A stretch of DNA of 57,597 nucleotides, from assembly GCA_903906315.1 (NCBI GenBank), contig CAIVJW010000031.1:1-57597 (forward strand). Direction: 5' to 3'. The DNA comes from an uncultured delta proteobacterium (GTDB lineage Bacteria; Myxococcota_A; Polyangia; Polyangiales; Polyangiaceae). Position 1 is the first letter of the stretch; each line of letters begins with the position of its first letter. The position numbers and the translations under genes were made by a program. A model generated the notes under the pieces. That model had not been told where the DNA came from. It did not search any database and saw nothing but the letters and a program-made list of their open reading frames with translations. Shown one piece after another: positions 21,761-30,476 of this stretch.

Positions 21761-22783
21761 ATGCACGGTTCGGCGGGTCGGGTCGCGACGGGCAGCGTTC
21801 GACGCGGCCTCGTCCTCTCCGCCTCCCTCTTTCTCTCCGCGGCCGTGATCGCGCCGGGCTCCGCCCGCGCCGGGGACAGCGCGAGCGCTGACGCCCTCTT
21901 CCAGGCCGCGAAGGAGCTCGTCCGGCAGAACAAGTACGCCGAGGCGTGCCCCAAGTTCGAGGCGAGCTACAAGCTCGACAAGACCCTCGGCTCGATCCTG
22001 AACCTCGCCGACTGCCACGAGCACGTCGACCGCATCGCGAGCGCGTGGGCCGAGTGGGGCGAGGCTGCGGACCTCGCGCGCAAGGACGGCGACAAGCGAT
22101 CCGAGTACGCCGACAAGCGGCGAGCGGCCCTCGCGCCGCGGCTGCCGAAGCTCGAGATCCACGTCGTCAACCCGGTGGGATCGCTCGACGTGTGGCGCGA
22201 CGACGTGAAGCTCGACCCGGCGAGCTTCGACACGCCGCTGCCGACCGACCCGGGCGAGCGCTCGATCGTGGTCAAGCGTGGCGAGCAGGTGCTGCGCAAG
22301 CAGACGGTCAAGGCCGTCGAGGGCGAGGTACGCAAGGTCGAGCTCGACCTGGCCGCGCTCGACAAGGCGGTCCCGCCGGCCCCCACCACCAAGCTCGCGG
22401 TGCTCGCCGTCGGGCCGCCGCCCTCGAGCAAGCTCCGCACGGTCGGCATCGTCGTCGGCGCCGTCGGCGTCGGCGCGGTCGTCGCCGCCGGCGGCCTGGA
22501 GATCGGGGCGCTCGCGACGAAGCCCTCGGACACGCAGTGCGTGAACAAGTACTGCACGCCCGACGGGATGAGCCAGGTGAAGTCCGCGCAGACGCTCGCC
22601 AACGTCGGCCAGTGGGTCGGCATCGGCGGCCTCGTCGCGGTCGCGGTCGGCGCGACGTTCTTTCTCACGTCCCCGAGCGCGAGCTCGCCGACCAAGTCGG
22701 CCGCGGCGCCTTCGCGCACGACCTGGCTCTCGCCGTGGGCCGCCCCGACCGGCGGAGGCTTCGCCCTCGGGGGCACGCTGTGA
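21761..22783 (+). CDS. Secreted TPR/PEGA-like protein with C-terminal membrane helices
   Basis: 340 residues from the ATG at 21761, which opens a signal peptide ending GSARA. Residues about 35-120 hold TPR-like helices (ADALFQAAKELVRQNKYAEA and FEASYKLDKTLGSILNLADC). Then follow beta-rich segments resembling PEGA-type domains (KLEIHVVNPVGSLDVWRD). Two hydrophobic helices lie near the end (about 240-260 and 290-310) separated by a loop with two Cys. This architecture is frequent in Polyangia but has no known function. Its stop overlaps the next gene by four bases (GTGA), and a kinase gene precedes it. Confidence 0.75.
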   Translation: MHGSAGRVATGSVRRGLVLSASLFLSAAVIAPGSARAGDSASADALFQAAKELVRQNKYAEACPKFEASYKLDKTLGSILNLADCHEHVDRIASAWAEWGEAADLARKDGDKRSEYADKRRAALAPRLPKLEIHVVNPVGSLDVWRDDVKLDPASFDTPLPTDPGERSIVVKRGEQVLRKQTVKAVEGEVRKVELDLAALDKAVPPAPTTKLAVLAVGPPPSSKLRTVGIVVGAVGVGAVVAAGGLEIGALATKPSDTQCVNKYCTPDGMSQVKSAQTLANVGQWVGIGGLVAVAVGATFFLTSPSASSPTKSAAAPSRTTWLSPWAAPTGGGFALGGTL

Positions 22784-23526
22784 CAAGCCCCCGCCTCGCC
22801 GCGCGCGCGGCCGCGCTGGCGACGATCGCAGCCGCCCCGGCGCTGCTCCTGGCGAGCTGCGCGAAGGTGCTCGACGTCGACTCCGCGGCGTACTTCGACG
22901 CGGTCGAGACGATCTGCCAATCCCAGTGCGACTTCGCGGCGAAGACGTTCACCTCCGACTGCCACGGGCGCATCCAGGACCGGCTCGCCAAGGCCCCGGC
23001 GGCCTCCGTGTCCGCGTGGCTCAAGGCCACCGCCGACCAGGCGTGCGGCACCTGCGAAAACCTCCAGTCCTGCTACTACCTCGCGCCGGTCTGCGCGACC
23101 GACGACTGCGAGACCTCGGCCGAGTGCTGTGGTTTCGCGAGCGGCGCCGAGGTCTGCTTCCAGGGCAAGTGCGCCGCGGTGGATACCAAGTGCAGGCCGA
23201 CGGGCGACGCGTGCGGCAAGGACGAGGACTGCTGCGGATCGGCCTACGGAATGGGCACCTGCGAGGGCCTGGGCGCCGTCGGCAAGGGCGGGCGCTGCGT
23301 CCAGCGCTGCGACCGGGAGTCCCCGTGGAACTGCCCCGGTTGCTGCGTCTACGGGACGCTTGACGCTGCGAATATCAAGGAGAGCGTCTGCCTCGGGCGC
23401 GAGGTCCAGAACCAGTGTTCCGAGGGCTACTGCACGCCGGAGGACGCGACTGGCTGCCCTGGCATCACGTCGTGCAAGGAGCTCGACAGCAAGTTCCCCG
23501 GCGTCAAACTCTACGGCTGCAAGTGA
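22780..23526 (+). CDS. Cysteine-rich lipoprotein 1
   Basis: 248 residues from GTG 22780, overlapping the previous stop. A signal peptide ends LLLASC, giving lipid-anchored Cys27. The mature protein has more than twenty cysteines, with CC doublets in ECCGFASGAEVC, DCCGSAYGMGTC and GCCVYG, resembling small disulfide-knot (Dickkopf-N-like) repeats. It ends FPGVKLYGCK. Function unknown; it is probably exposed on the outer membrane. The next gene, nine bases on, encodes a larger relative. Confidence 0.75.
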   Translation: MTSPRLAARAAALATIAAAPALLLASCAKVLDVDSAAYFDAVETICQSQCDFAAKTFTSDCHGRIQDRLAKAPAASVSAWLKATADQACGTCENLQSCYYLAPVCATDDCETSAECCGFASGAEVCFQGKCAAVDTKCRPTGDACGKDEDCCGSAYGMGTCEGLGAVGKGGRCVQRCDRESPWNCPGCCVYGTLDAANIKESVCLGREVQNQCSEGYCTPEDATGCPGITSCKELDSKFPGVKLYGCK

Positions 23527-23534
23527 CGAACACC

Positions 23535-24842
23535 ATGCGCGCCTTCCGCGTCCACCGCGTCCTCGCCTTCCTCGCCCTCGCCCTCGGGGCTGCCTTGACG
23601 GCGGCGCCGGGCTGCTCGTCCGTGCTCGGCCTCGATGAGCTCGAGGGCGGCTCCGGCGCGCTCTGCGACACGCTCGGTCGCTGCAGCGCCAGCGTCGATC
23701 GCACGGTCTGCGAGGCGCACGTCACCCTCCGCGTGGCGGGCCTGGCGGCCAAGACCCAGCTCAAGTGGCTCGAGCAGCTCGACGACAAGAACTGCGTCGA
23801 CACGTGCAACGCCGCCCGCCGCTGCCTCGATCGCAACCCGATCTGCCTCGCCCATGGCGCGGCCTGCGGGGCGCGCGAGGAGTGCTGCGGCTTCGCGCAG
23901 GGCGTCGCCGACTGCGATGGGCGCGTGGGCCGCTGCTGCTCGCGCCTCGGCGTCCGGTGCAATTCGGACGGCGACTGCTGCCTGGGCGCGGGGGCGTGCG
24001 AGCCGACCACGGGCACGTGCGGCGGCGTCGTGTGTCAGCTCCCGGGAGCCGGGTGCAACATGGGCTTCGAGTGCTGCAGCGGGATCTGCGACGCGAAGAC
24101 CGGCACGTGCGCCGCCGAGACCTGCTTCGACGACGGATTCGAGTGCGCGGTCGACGCCGAGTGCTGCTCGAAGGTCTGCGATGAGGCGTCCAAGACGTGC
24201 GTGACCCCGACCTGCGGCGTCGTCGGCACGCCGTGCGACGCCAAGGCGGGCGGCGGGTGCTGCGCGGACCTGCTCTGCCACGTCCCCGAGGGCGGCGAGG
24301 GCGATCTCGGCGTGTGCTCGCCGGGCCACTGCTTCCCCGAGCAGTACGACTGCTCGAGCCACGCGCAGTGCTGTCCGTTGCCGGGGTCGAAGCAGAAGAC
24401 GGGCATCTGCGACGAGAATTTCCACCTGTGCCGCACCACCGCGTGCGTCCCCATCGGCGGCGGCTGCAAGAACGCCATCGACTGCTGCGAAGGCACCTGC
24501 TTCGAGAGCACCTGCCAGCTCTGCTCGACCGGCGTCTGCGACCCTGGCAGCGCGAACCCGAAAGACGGGTGCTGCCAGCCGAGCGACCCGAAGAAGCCCT
24601 CGGTGGTCTGCGAGGCCGAGGTCGTCGGCGCGCCGGGCCTCTGCCGAGCGAGCTGCCCCGCCGGCTGCGATCACGACGTGTGCACGGCCGGTACGCCGCT
24701 CCTGAAGGGCGGGTGCGGGGACGCGGCCCCGTGCATCGACGCCGTCTGCGTCGCCGACCCGTACTGCTGCTGCCTCGCCTGGGACCAGGCCTGCACCAAC
24801 CTCGTGAGCACGACCGCCGAGTGCGCTCCGTGCGGCCTCTGA
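23535..24842 (+). CDS. Cysteine-rich lipoprotein 2 with repeated knots
   Basis: 435 residues from ATG 23535. The signal peptide ends TAAPGC (Cys27). About ten CC doublets recur at 20-40-residue intervals, as in ECCSGIC, ECCSKVC, DCCEGTC and QCCPLPG, each part of a C-x5-6-C-x3-4-CC-x3-4-C unit like Dickkopf-type or knottin repeats. The final module CVADPYCC then WDQAC matches the C-terminus of the C1 peptidase at 236-1702. Likely a heavily disulfide-bonded surface protein; binding or protective role is inference only. Confidence 0.75.
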   Translation: MRAFRVHRVLAFLALALGAALTAAPGCSSVLGLDELEGGSGALCDTLGRCSASVDRTVCEAHVTLRVAGLAAKTQLKWLEQLDDKNCVDTCNAARRCLDRNPICLAHGAACGAREECCGFAQGVADCDGRVGRCCSRLGVRCNSDGDCCLGAGACEPTTGTCGGVVCQLPGAGCNMGFECCSGICDAKTGTCAAETCFDDGFECAVDAECCSKVCDEASKTCVTPTCGVVGTPCDAKAGGGCCADLLCHVPEGGEGDLGVCSPGHCFPEQYDCSSHAQCCPLPGSKQKTGICDENFHLCRTTACVPIGGGCKNAIDCCEGTCFESTCQLCSTGVCDPGSANPKDGCCQPSDPKKPSVVCEAEVVGAPGLCRASCPAGCDHDVCTAGTPLLKGGCGDAAPCIDAVCVADPYCCCLAWDQACTNLVSTTAECAPCGL

Positions 24843-24973
24843 GCCCGGCGGGGCGCTCGCCGGCACGGCGCCGGCGCGATCGCGGGCAGCGAAGCGGTTC
24901 GCCGCGGCTCGCGATCGTCGGCTAGCATCCCCCCTCGCCGGCTCCGCACCGGAGCCAGAGAGGTGCCCGGATC

Positions 24974-26197
24974 ATGGCCAACGAGGGCCGCGTCGTCACG
25001 CTGAACGCGTCTTCCTACAACACGCCGCCGTACTGCTGCTCGTGCGGCGCGCCCAAGCAGACCGAGATCGAGACCTCGCGCTCCCAGAAGAGGGGCAACG
25101 TCACGACGACGCTCAAGATGAGCTTCCCGTACTGCGGGCCGTGCGCCGAGCGCGCGAGGGCCTACAAGGCGAAGCTCATCATCGCGGTGGCGGTGGCGGT
25201 CTCGATCGCCATCCTGGTCACGCTGCTCGTGCTGGCCATCCCGGCGCTGCCGCTCGCCGTCGGCATCGTCCTCGGGCTCCTCGCCGGCGTCGGCGGATCG
25301 GTCGGCGCGGCGATCGGCCTGCGCCCGCCGATTCCTCTCCTTCCCGCGACGTCGCGCGGCGAGGCGGCGCGCATCCTGGGCTTCGACGGCATCGAGAGGA
25401 CGAAGGTCCACGTCACTCACGGCCACTGGGGCGACGAGCTCGCGCGCGCCAACAACGCCATCTCCCAGCCCTCGAGCAAGGGCGACAACTTCCTCATCGC
25501 CCCCATCCTCGCCGGCGCCATCCTCGCGCCCATCGGCGCGATCGGCGCGTCGGTCGCGGCGCACCCCACGGTCCACGTCGACAACGCATCGACCGACGCG
25601 GTCGACGTCTTCATCGACGGCAAGAAGGCCCTCTCGGTCGGGCCGGACGCGAACAAGTCGTTCGATCTCGGCTATGGCAAGCACACGTTCGGCTGGGCGA
25701 AGGCCGGCGGAGTCGCCGCCTCGGCGACCGTCGACGCCGAGGTGAAGATCGGCGAAGCGCACCTCTACAACCCCGGGAAGAACGCCTGCTACTGGCTCGT
25801 CGCCGACTTGTACGGCTCCGCCTCGGTCGCCGGCATCACGCAGGGGGCGCAGCCGATCCAGGACTTCTATCGGTTCTCCAAGGTCGACACCTGGTTCGGC
25901 GACAACCCGCAGAGCATCTCGCTCGGCAAGGGCCAGTCGGGCGGGACGCGCGTCGCGCTCCAGCGATCGAAGAGCTGCATGCAGCTCGTGGTCAAGGGCT
26001 GCAGCGTCGAGGGCCGCACCGCGCTCGTCAACTGCCAGCGCGCGGCGAAGGTCGACGCGGACTTCGACAAGTGCATCGAGGTCGGCGAGGCGGCCTGCGG
26101 CGGCGCCCGGGGCGTCGCGCCCGCGGCGGGCAAGGGGCCGGTCCCGGCGTCCGCCTCGGCGCCGAAGCCCGCGCCCGCGCCGCCGAAGAAGAAGTAG
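24974..26197 (+). CDS. Membrane protein with N-terminal zinc-ribbon-like Cys pairs
   Basis: 407 residues. Two cysteine pairs near the N-terminus (PYCCSCGAPK about 19-28 and FPYCGPCAER about 51-60) look like a zinc ribbon. Two hydrophobic helices follow at about 67-90 and 95-115 and a third at about 175-195. The remainder is beta-rich, with the PEGA-like DVFIDGKKALSVGPDANKSF, then a tail rich in Pro, Ala and Lys. No family name is known. A TAGCAT box at 24924-24929 and a GAGAGGTG ribosome site precede the ATG. A hairpin terminator follows. Confidence 0.7.
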   Translation: MANEGRVVTLNASSYNTPPYCCSCGAPKQTEIETSRSQKRGNVTTTLKMSFPYCGPCAERARAYKAKLIIAVAVAVSIAILVTLLVLAIPALPLAVGIVLGLLAGVGGSVGAAIGLRPPIPLLPATSRGEAARILGFDGIERTKVHVTHGHWGDELARANNAISQPSSKGDNFLIAPILAGAILAPIGAIGASVAAHPTVHVDNASTDAVDVFIDGKKALSVGPDANKSFDLGYGKHTFGWAKAGGVAASATVDAEVKIGEAHLYNPGKNACYWLVADLYGSASVAGITQGAQPIQDFYRFSKVDTWFGDNPQSISLGKGQSGGTRVALQRSKSCMQLVVKGCSVEGRTALVNCQRAAKVDADFDKCIEVGEAACGGARGVAPAAGKGPVPASASAPKPAPAPPKKK

Positions 26198-26223
26198 CCC
26201 CGCGGCGCGCGCAGAAAGCGCGA

Positions 26224-26262
26224 AGCCGGCGCCGCCGCTCCGTGGGGAGCGCCGCGCCGGCT
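26224..26262. terminator. Nested hairpin between convergent genes
   Basis: AGCCGGCGC (26224-26232) pairs perfectly with GCGCCGGCT (26254-26262), and GCTCC/GGAGC forms a second stem inside. A short T-containing stretch follows on the plus strand. It separates the plus-strand gene ending at 26197 from ahcY ending at 26292 and may serve both. Confidence 0.65.
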
Positions 26263-26291
26263 GCGTTCATTTCAGCGCCGAGGCGCCGCGA

Positions 26292-27605
26292 TCAGTAGCG
26301 GTAGTTCTCGGGCTTGAACGGCCCCTCGACCGGCACGCCGAGGTAGTCCGCCTGGTCCTTCGTCAGCTTCTCGAGCTCGACGCCGAGCTTGCCGATGTGC
26401 AGCGTCGCGACCTTCTCGTCGAGCTTCTTCGGCAGGATGTGCACGCCGAGCGGCATCTTGTCGTTGAAGAGCGCGATCTGCGCGAGCACCTGGTTCGAGA
26501 ACGAGCAGCTCATCACGAACGACGGGTGGCCGCTGGCGCAGCCGAGGTTCACCAGGCGACCGCGCGCGAGCACGATGAGGCGCTTGCCGTCGGGGAAGAC
26601 GAACTGGTCGACCTGGGGCTTGATGTTCTGCTCCTTGATCTCCTTGTTGCCCTCGAGCCACGCGATCTGGATCTCGGCGTCGAAGTGGCCGATGTTGCAG
26701 ACGATGGCCTGGTCCTTCATCGCCTGCATGTGCTCGGCGCGGACGACGTCCTTGCAGCCGGTGGCGGTGACGAAGATGTCGCCCTGGGCGGCGACGCTGT
26801 CCATCGACTTGACCTCGTAGCCCTCCATCGCGGCCTGCAGCGCGCAGATCGGGTCGACCTCGGTGATGATGACGCGCGCGCCCATGCCGCGGAGCGACTG
26901 CGCGCAGCCCTTGCCGACGTCGCCGTAGCCGCACACGACCGCGACCTTGCCGGCGATCATGACGTCCGTCGCGCGCTTGATGCCGTCCATCAGCGACTCG
27001 CGGCAGCCGTAGAGGTTGTCGAACTTCGACTTCGTCACCGAGTCGTTGACGTTCATCGCGGGCACCTTGAGCTTGCCCGATCGGAACATCTCGTAGAGGC
27101 GGTGCACGCCCGTCGTCGTCTCCTCGGAGAGGCCGCGGATCGGGTCCGTGCCCGAGAACATCTCCGGGTGCTTCTCGTGGATCCACACGGTGAGATCGCC
27201 GCCGTCGTCCAGGATCATGTTCGGGGCCTTGCCGCCCTCGAACGCGTACAGCTGCTGCTCGAGGCACCAGTCGTACTCCTCGAGCGTCTCGCCCTTCCAC
27301 GCATAGACGGGCACGCCCGTCGCCGCGATCGCGGCCGCGGCCTGGTCCTGGGTCGAGTAGATGTTGCAGCTCGTCCACGTCACGTCGGCGCCGAGCACGC
27401 GGAGCGTCTCGATGAGCACCGCGGTCTCGATCGTCATGTGGAGGCAGCCGGCGATGCGCGCGCCCTTCAGCGGCTGCGCCGGGCCGAACTCGGCGCGCAG
27501 GGCCATGAGCCCCGGCATCTCCTTTTCGGCCATCGTGATCTCTTTGCGGCCCCAGTCCGCGAGCTTGATGTCGGCAACCTTGTACTTGGGCTGGTCGTTG
27601 CTCAT
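26292..27605 (-). CDS. ahcY: Adenosylhomocysteinase (SAH hydrolase)
   Basis: 437 residues, a normal length. It reversibly splits S-adenosylhomocysteine to adenosine and homocysteine, removing the product inhibitor of methyltransferases in the methionine cycle. The NAD-binding Rossmann motif [12 protein letters not shown] is intact, the substrate region has [16 protein letters not shown], and the C-terminus ends FKPENYRY as in the family. Its ATG overlaps the stop of the ArsR-methyltransferase gene by four bases, so both are translated from one mRNA. No SAH riboswitch leader is possible in that overlap; control is likely by the upstream regulator. Confidence 0.96.
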   Translation of the reverse strand: MSNDQPKYKVADIKLADWGRKEITMAEKEMPGLMALRAEFGPAQPLKGARIAGCLHMTIETAVLIETLRVLGADVTWTSCNIYSTQDQAAAAIAATGVPVYAWKGETLEEYDWCLEQQLYAFEGGKAPNMILDDGGDLTVWIHEKHPEMFSGTDPIRGLSEETTTGVHRLYEMFRSGKLKVPAMNVNDSVTKSKFDNLYGCRESLMDGIKRATDVMIAGKVAVVCGYGDVGKGCAQSLRGMGARVIITEVDPICALQAAMEGYEVKSMDSVAAQGDIFVTATGCKDVVRAEHMQAMKDQAIVCNIGHFDAEIQIAWLEGNKEIKEQNIKPQVDQFVFPDGKRLIVLARGRLVNLGCASGHPSFVMSCSFSNQVLAQIALFNDKMPLGVHILPKKLDEKVATLHIGKLGVELEKLTKDQADYLGVPVEGPFKPENYRY

Positions 27606-28717
27606 GGCTTCTTCCTCTTCTGCGTTCGGGTCGGTTGGTGGTCCGTCGCGCTCGCGCCCTTCGGGGTACGAGCGCTGTCGTCGTCGGGCTCCGCGCGGAA
27701 GCCCCACAGGATCTGCCAGGCGAGGTGCCGGTCGGGGCCCTCGCCCTGCCACGCGGCGGGCAGGCGCCGCACGTGGACGTCGTCGAGGCCCGCTGCGTGC
27801 GCCATGCGACGGAGCTCGGCCGGCTCGAAGCCGAGCCACAGGTCCGACTCCTGCTCGCGCAGCGCCTCGTCGTCGTGGGCCTCGTAGTCGAGGACGCAGA
27901 CCGCGCCGCCGCGCTCGTCGCCGGCCGGCCTCGCGAGCGCCGCGAGCGCGATCATGGCCTTCTGTGGCACGGCCGCGTGGTGGAGCACGCGCGCCGCGAG
28001 CACGACGTCCGCGCCGCGCGGGCCGTGGCCGCACGCCTTGCGCGCGGCGCGATCGATCTCGTCGCCACCGAGCTCGCCGCGCACGAGCTCGACGTTGTCG
28101 TAGCCGCGGCGGCGCACGCGGTCGGCCGCGAGCTCGAGCTGCACCTCGGATCGGTCGAGCCCGATGACGCGGTCGAACACGGGCGCGAGCACCTCGAGCA
28201 GCGCGCCGTCGCCGGTGCCCGCGTCGATGGCGAGGCGGCGACGGGGGACGAGCGGCGCGACGAGCGCGAGGTAGGCGCCGAGCTCCTCGGGCGGGCCGCT
28301 CCGCGCGGGGCGGCCGCCGCGCGCGAAGAACTCGCGCGTGGCGACGTCGCGGGCGTGGACGACGGCGTCGACGCGCGCGGTGGTGCCATCGGCGTCGCAG
28401 GCGACGCGGCCCGCGCGGACCGCGTCGGCGACCACGGCGTCGTCGCCCGCGCCCGGCGCGAGGCGCAGCAGCGTCCAGGTGCCCTGCTTGCGACCGGTGA
28501 GCAGGCCGGCGTCGCGCAGCGCCGAGGCGTGCCGCGAGATCGTGGGCTGGGCGCTGCGCAGGAGCTCGGCGAGCTCGCCGACGGCCAGCTCCTCGAGCGC
28601 GGCGAGCGCGAGCAGCCGCGGGCGAAGCGGCTCAGCGAGCAGCCGGTAGAGCTCCCAGCGCGGGAGCTCGCTCCGACGCTGCGAGCCGGACGGCTCCCGC
28701 TCTGATCCGGTGGGCAC
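27602..28717 (-). CDS. ArsR-family regulator fused to SAM methyltransferase (SahR-like)
   Basis: 371 residues from GTG 28717; an ATG at 28744 adds nine residues but lies inside the operator and upstream of the -10 box. An ArsR winged helix (about 15-90, with [22 protein letters not shown]) is joined to a class I methyltransferase domain (about 150-300, [26 protein letters not shown]). ArsR regulators beside methionine-cycle genes (SahR type) are known to respond to S-adenosylhomocysteine; here the methyltransferase fold could be the ligand sensor. It is the first gene of an operon with ahcY and probably represses itself through the palindrome at 28730-28751. Confidence 0.85.
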   Translation of the reverse strand: MPTGSEREPSGSQRRSELPRWELYRLLAEPLRPRLLALAALEELAVGELAELLRSAQPTISRHASALRDAGLLTGRKQGTWTLLRLAPGAGDDAVVADAVRAGRVACDADGTTARVDAVVHARDVATREFFARGGRPARSGPPEELGAYLALVAPLVPRRRLAIDAGTGDGALLEVLAPVFDRVIGLDRSEVQLELAADRVRRRGYDNVELVRGELGGDEIDRAARKACGHGPRGADVVLAARVLHHAAVPQKAMIALAALARPAGDERGGAVCVLDYEAHDDEALREQESDLWLGFEPAELRRMAHAAGLDDVHVRRLPAAWQGEGPDRHLAWQILWGFRAEPDDDSARTPKGASATDHQPTRTQKRKKP

Positions 28718-28723
28718 GGAATC

Positions 28724-28752
28724 GATATATGCATCTATGCGCATGAATGCAA
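28724..28752 (-). promoter_or_regulatory. Promoter with operator palindrome for the regulator-ahcY operon
   Basis: On the minus strand TTGCAT (28752-28747) and TATATC (28729-28724) are spaced by exactly 17 bases, and the GTG start is six bases after the -10 box. The spacer is filled by an inverted repeat at 28730-28751: outer arms TGCAT/ATGCA, two mismatched bases on each side, and the central palindrome ATGCGCAT. The stretch is strikingly A/T-rich for this genome. This layout fits repression by steric block. Confidence 0.7.
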
Positions 28753-28828
28753 GTCAGCCGGGCGTGCGAGCGCCACGGCGCCGATCGCCCTCGGTTGCCG
28801 GGCGAAGCGAGCACTTCTCGGCGACGCC

Positions 28829-28874
28829 TTGACTTGGTGTCATGCCGACACCACCTTGGGTGTCGTGAAGACAC
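28829..28874 (+). promoter_or_regulatory. Promoter with two TGTC-N5-GACA operators for the NrtR-like gene
   Basis: TTGACT (28829-28834) is followed 17 bases later by a weak -10 (CACCTT, 28852-28857), seven bases before the GTG start at 28865. A perfect inverted repeat TGGTGTC-N5-GACACCA (28835-28853) fills the spacer, and a second, GTGTC-N5-GACAC (28860-28874), covers the start point with the GTG codon in its loop. Two sites 21-25 bases apart suggest cooperative binding, probably by the downstream regulator itself. Confidence 0.65.
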
Positions 28875-29569
28875 GAAGCCTCTCGACACAGCCGAGCCAA
28901 GGTGGCGGTCCGCCCCGGTTCGCGGTCGCGGTCGACGTGGTGCTGCTCGCCATTCGTGACGACCGCCTGTCGCTGCTCCTCATCCGGCGCGCGTCCGAGC
29001 CGTTCCGTGGCTGCTGGGCGCTGCCCGGCGGCTTCGTGCTCGAGCGCGAGTCGCTCGACGCCGCGGCCGCGCGCGAGCTCGCGGAGGAGGCCGGCGTCAC
29101 GCGCGTGCACCTCGAGCCGTTCGGCGTGTACGGCGACCCCGACCGCGATCCGCGCGGGCGCGTGATCTCGGTGGGGTACGTCGCGCTCGTGCGGGCCGAC
29201 GAGCTCGTGCTCCAGGCCGCGACGGACGCGGACGCGGCCGCGTGGTTCCCCCTCGACGAGCCGCCGGCCCTGGCCTTCGACCACCCGCGCATCGTGGCCG
29301 ACGCCCGCGCGCACCTGCGCGACGCGCTCGACCGCGAGCCGGTCGGGGCCGAGCTACTGCCCGAGTCGTTCTCGCTCGCGGCGCTGCAGCGGGTGCACGA
29401 GGCCGTCGTCGGCCACGCAATCGACAAGCGCAACTTCCGCCGCAAGGTGCTCGCCGAGGGCCTCGTCGAGGCGATCGAGGGCGAGCTCGCGGGCGGCGCG
29501 CACCGGCCGGCGCAGCTCTACCGGTACGCGGGGCGACGAGGCGAGGCGAAGCGCGAGGTGGGGCGATGA
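28865..29569 (+). CDS. nrtR: NrtR-like Nudix/winged-helix transcriptional regulator
   Basis: 234 residues from GTG 28865. An N-terminal Nudix domain (about 18-145) has a full Nudix box from Gly56 to Val78 (GFVLERE, then ARELAEEAG), so it may hydrolyse as well as bind its ligand. The C-terminal winged helix (about 165-225, SLAALQRVHEAVVGHAIDKRNFRRKV) is the DNA-binding part seen in NrtR proteins, which control NAD biosynthesis genes in response to ADP-ribose. Its stop overlaps the PP2C gene by four bases. The following same-strand genes include a nicotinamidase-like hydrolase, which fits NAD-related control. Specific ligand is inference. Confidence 0.85.
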   Translation: MKTRSLSTQPSQGGGPPRFAVAVDVVLLAIRDDRLSLLLIRRASEPFRGCWALPGGFVLERESLDAAAARELAEEAGVTRVHLEPFGVYGDPDRDPRGRVISVGYVALVRADELVLQAATDADAAAWFPLDEPPALAFDHPRIVADARAHLRDALDREPVGAELLPESFSLAALQRVHEAVVGHAIDKRNFRRKVLAEGLVEAIEGELAGGAHRPAQLYRYAGRRGEAKREVGR

Positions 29570-30264
29570 ACGCGACCAGCGGCTGGATCGTGAGCGGGGC
29601 GAGCGTCGTCGGGCGGGACCACGTGGTGCTCGGGCGGAGCGCGCAGGACGCGCTCGCGGCGGGCGCGACGGGGGACGCGGCGTGGGGCGTCGTCTGCGAC
29701 GGCTGCGGCGAGGGCGCGCAGAGCGAGGTGGGGGCCGGGCTCGCCGCGGCGTTCCTCGGCGCCGAGCTCGAGCGTCGGATCGGGAGCGGAGCGCCGCCCG
29801 CCGAGGTGCCTGAGCCCGCGATCCGCGCGCTGGTCGCGCTGCTCGCGGACGTCACCTCGGCGGTGGCGGCGGGCGATCGAGGGCGGGCCGAGCGCTTCGT
29901 GCGAGATCACCTGCTCGCGACGGTCGTGGGCTTCTGCGCGCGCGGCGATGACGGGGTCGTCTTCGCGTGCGGCGACGGGGCGTTCACGATCGACGGCGCG
30001 GTCACCGTGATCGACGAGGACGGGCGGCCGTCGTATCCGGCCTACGCGGTGCTCTCGGCCGCGGCTGCGCCGTTCGTCGTGCGCGCGTTCTCGGTGCGCC
30101 CGGGCGCGCGGATCGCCGTGGCGACCGATGGATTCGACCCGGCGCTCGTGCCGGACGCGTTCGGGCGCCCGCGCCACGCGCTCCGGCGGTGGATGAACCT
30201 CATGGCGCGCGCGGGGCATTTCCGCGACGACGCGACGATCGTGACGGCCGAGCGCGCCGCGTAG
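29566..30264 (+). CDS. PP2C-type Ser/Thr phosphatase (YegK-like)
   Basis: 232 residues, short but with all metal-site motifs: DGCGEG (Asp45), FACGDGAF, ATDGFD (Asp188) and the final DDATIVT (Asp222). It should remove phosphate from Ser/Thr residues using two Mn2+/Mg2+ ions in the cytoplasm. No signal or membrane segment. The ATG overlaps the regulator stop (ATGA). With the kinase and VWA genes downstream it forms a triad like E. coli YegK-YegI-YegL, so the kinase is its likely counterpart. A 212-base gap to the next gene contains no clear gene. Confidence 0.85.
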   Translation: MNATSGWIVSGASVVGRDHVVLGRSAQDALAAGATGDAAWGVVCDGCGEGAQSEVGAGLAAAFLGAELERRIGSGAPPAEVPEPAIRALVALLADVTSAVAAGDRGRAERFVRDHLLATVVGFCARGDDGVVFACGDGAFTIDGAVTVIDEDGRPSYPAYAVLSAAAAPFVVRAFSVRPGARIAVATDGFDPALVPDAFGRPRHALRRWMNLMARAGHFRDDATIVTAERAA

Positions 30265-30476
30265 CGCGCAGCAGACGGAGCGGATCGCGGCGATCGGGGG
30301 AGGGGAGCCGCCCCTCCCGGACGGGCACGTGCGCCCGTAGCCGCGGCGGTGCGATCGCGGGAGGCCGCGAGGCGCCGCGACCGAGGAGAGACGACCCACC
30401 GCCCGCGAAGGCGGTGACACGGACGGCAAAGCAGGCGGCGTAGGCGAGGAGCCGCGCCGCGAGGGAGGACGGGGCC

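Noticed and set aside
27560-27640. SAH riboswitch before ahcY
   Set aside because: The ahcY start overlaps the upstream regulator stop, leaving no room for a leader aptamer.
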